39,731 bases of DNA. It comes from Thermohalobaculum sp050330995 (GTDB lineage Bacteria > Pseudomonadota > Alphaproteobacteria > Rhodobacterales > Rhodobacteraceae). A program made the translations under genes and the position numbers. The DNA lies in NCBI GenBank assembly GCA_050330995.1, contig JBHJHI010000043.1, forward strand, positions 1 to 39,731, given 5' to 3'. Below, one piece after another: positions 39,664 through 39,731 of this stretch (positions are counted from its first letter, which is position 1; each line of letters begins with the position of its first letter). The notes under the pieces were generated by a model. That model was not told where the DNA came from. It worked only from the letters and a program-made list of their open reading frames with translations, and searched no databases.

Positions 39664-39731
39664 GCCCGCCGGCCTGCCCCTTGCGCGCGGCCGGCTTGCG
39701 CGGCCGGCTCGGCGCCGGGCGCTCGCGCGCG
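39644..39731 (-). CDS. yidC: Membrane protein insertase YidC, C-terminal end only
   Basis: Only the last 28 residues are visible before the window edge. They form a basic tail, RERPAPSRPRKPAARKGQ then AGGRGKRRR, ending at TGA (39646-39644). Such a tail is typical of YidC, and the gene next to a MOSC and engB gene in Rhodobacterales is yidC. The identification rests mainly on gene order. The MOSC start lies inside this end. Confidence 0.55.
   Translation of the reverse strand, partial: ARERPAPSRPRKPAARKGQAGGRGKRRR

Overview
The window is chromosomal DNA of very high GC content, with codons almost always ending in G or C. It looks like an alphaproteobacterium, most likely Rhodobacterales or a close relative. 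Evidence: a CcrM-type GANTC adenine methylase next to rnhB; a BztABCD glutamate/glutamine ABC transporter; a urtABCDE urea transporter; a phnM/DUF1045 pair; and a yidC-MOSC-engB ... argB arrangement. No rRNA, tRNA, transposase, integrase or CRISPR array was seen. Nearly all genes are ordinary chromosomal functions; the stretch from about 33 to 38 kb is the most accessory-looking part.

Layout, left to right. The 3' end of hrpB (1-1124). A tightly overlapping three-gene operon for exported cysteine proteins ending in a SCO1/SenC homologue (1275-2871). A large MscS-family channel (3053-5332). The urea ABC transporter operon on the minus strand (urtA-urtB-small secreted Cys protein-urtC-urtD-urtE, 11429 down to 5361), preceded by a textbook sigma-54 promoter and an NtrC-like dyad. 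A DNA maintenance and redox block (DsbA-like thioredoxin, DciA/DUF721, mutY, ccrM, rnhB; 11940-16443). A mixed block (STAS-like protein, M48 protease, DUF1810, phnM, DUF1045, corA, HAD phosphatase, small membrane protein, pterin carbinolamine dehydratase, thioesterase, cystathionine beta-lyase; 16571-24808). The bztABCD operon (25187-30419). Then sixA, a 2x[4Fe-4S] protein and argB (30476-32686); a surface-polysaccharide-like insert with a Caps_synth glycosyltransferase, two sulfotransferases and an ABC exporter (33054-37942); and engB, a MOSC protein and the extreme 3' end of yidC (38216-39731).

How the genes work together. Two complete nitrogen-acquisition ABC systems are present: urea (urt) and acidic amino acids/amides (bzt). 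In both, the binding-protein gene is followed by stem-loops that probably give it higher transcript levels than the permease and ATPase genes. The urt operon appears to be switched on by sigma-54 with NtrC under nitrogen limitation. The 1275-2871 operon encodes three exported proteins, each with a CxxxC pair, one of them SCO-like, which suggests periplasmic copper or thiol handling. The 33-38 kb group plausibly makes, sulfates and exports a surface glycan.

Most notable observations: the Walker B aspartate of BztD is replaced by alanine; BztB carries an extra four-helix membrane domain; mutY seems to start at CTG; argB and engB are separated by the glycan/sulfotransferase insert; and several palindromic intergenic repeats recur within the window. 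All assignments come from reading the sequence by eye; no database search was run.
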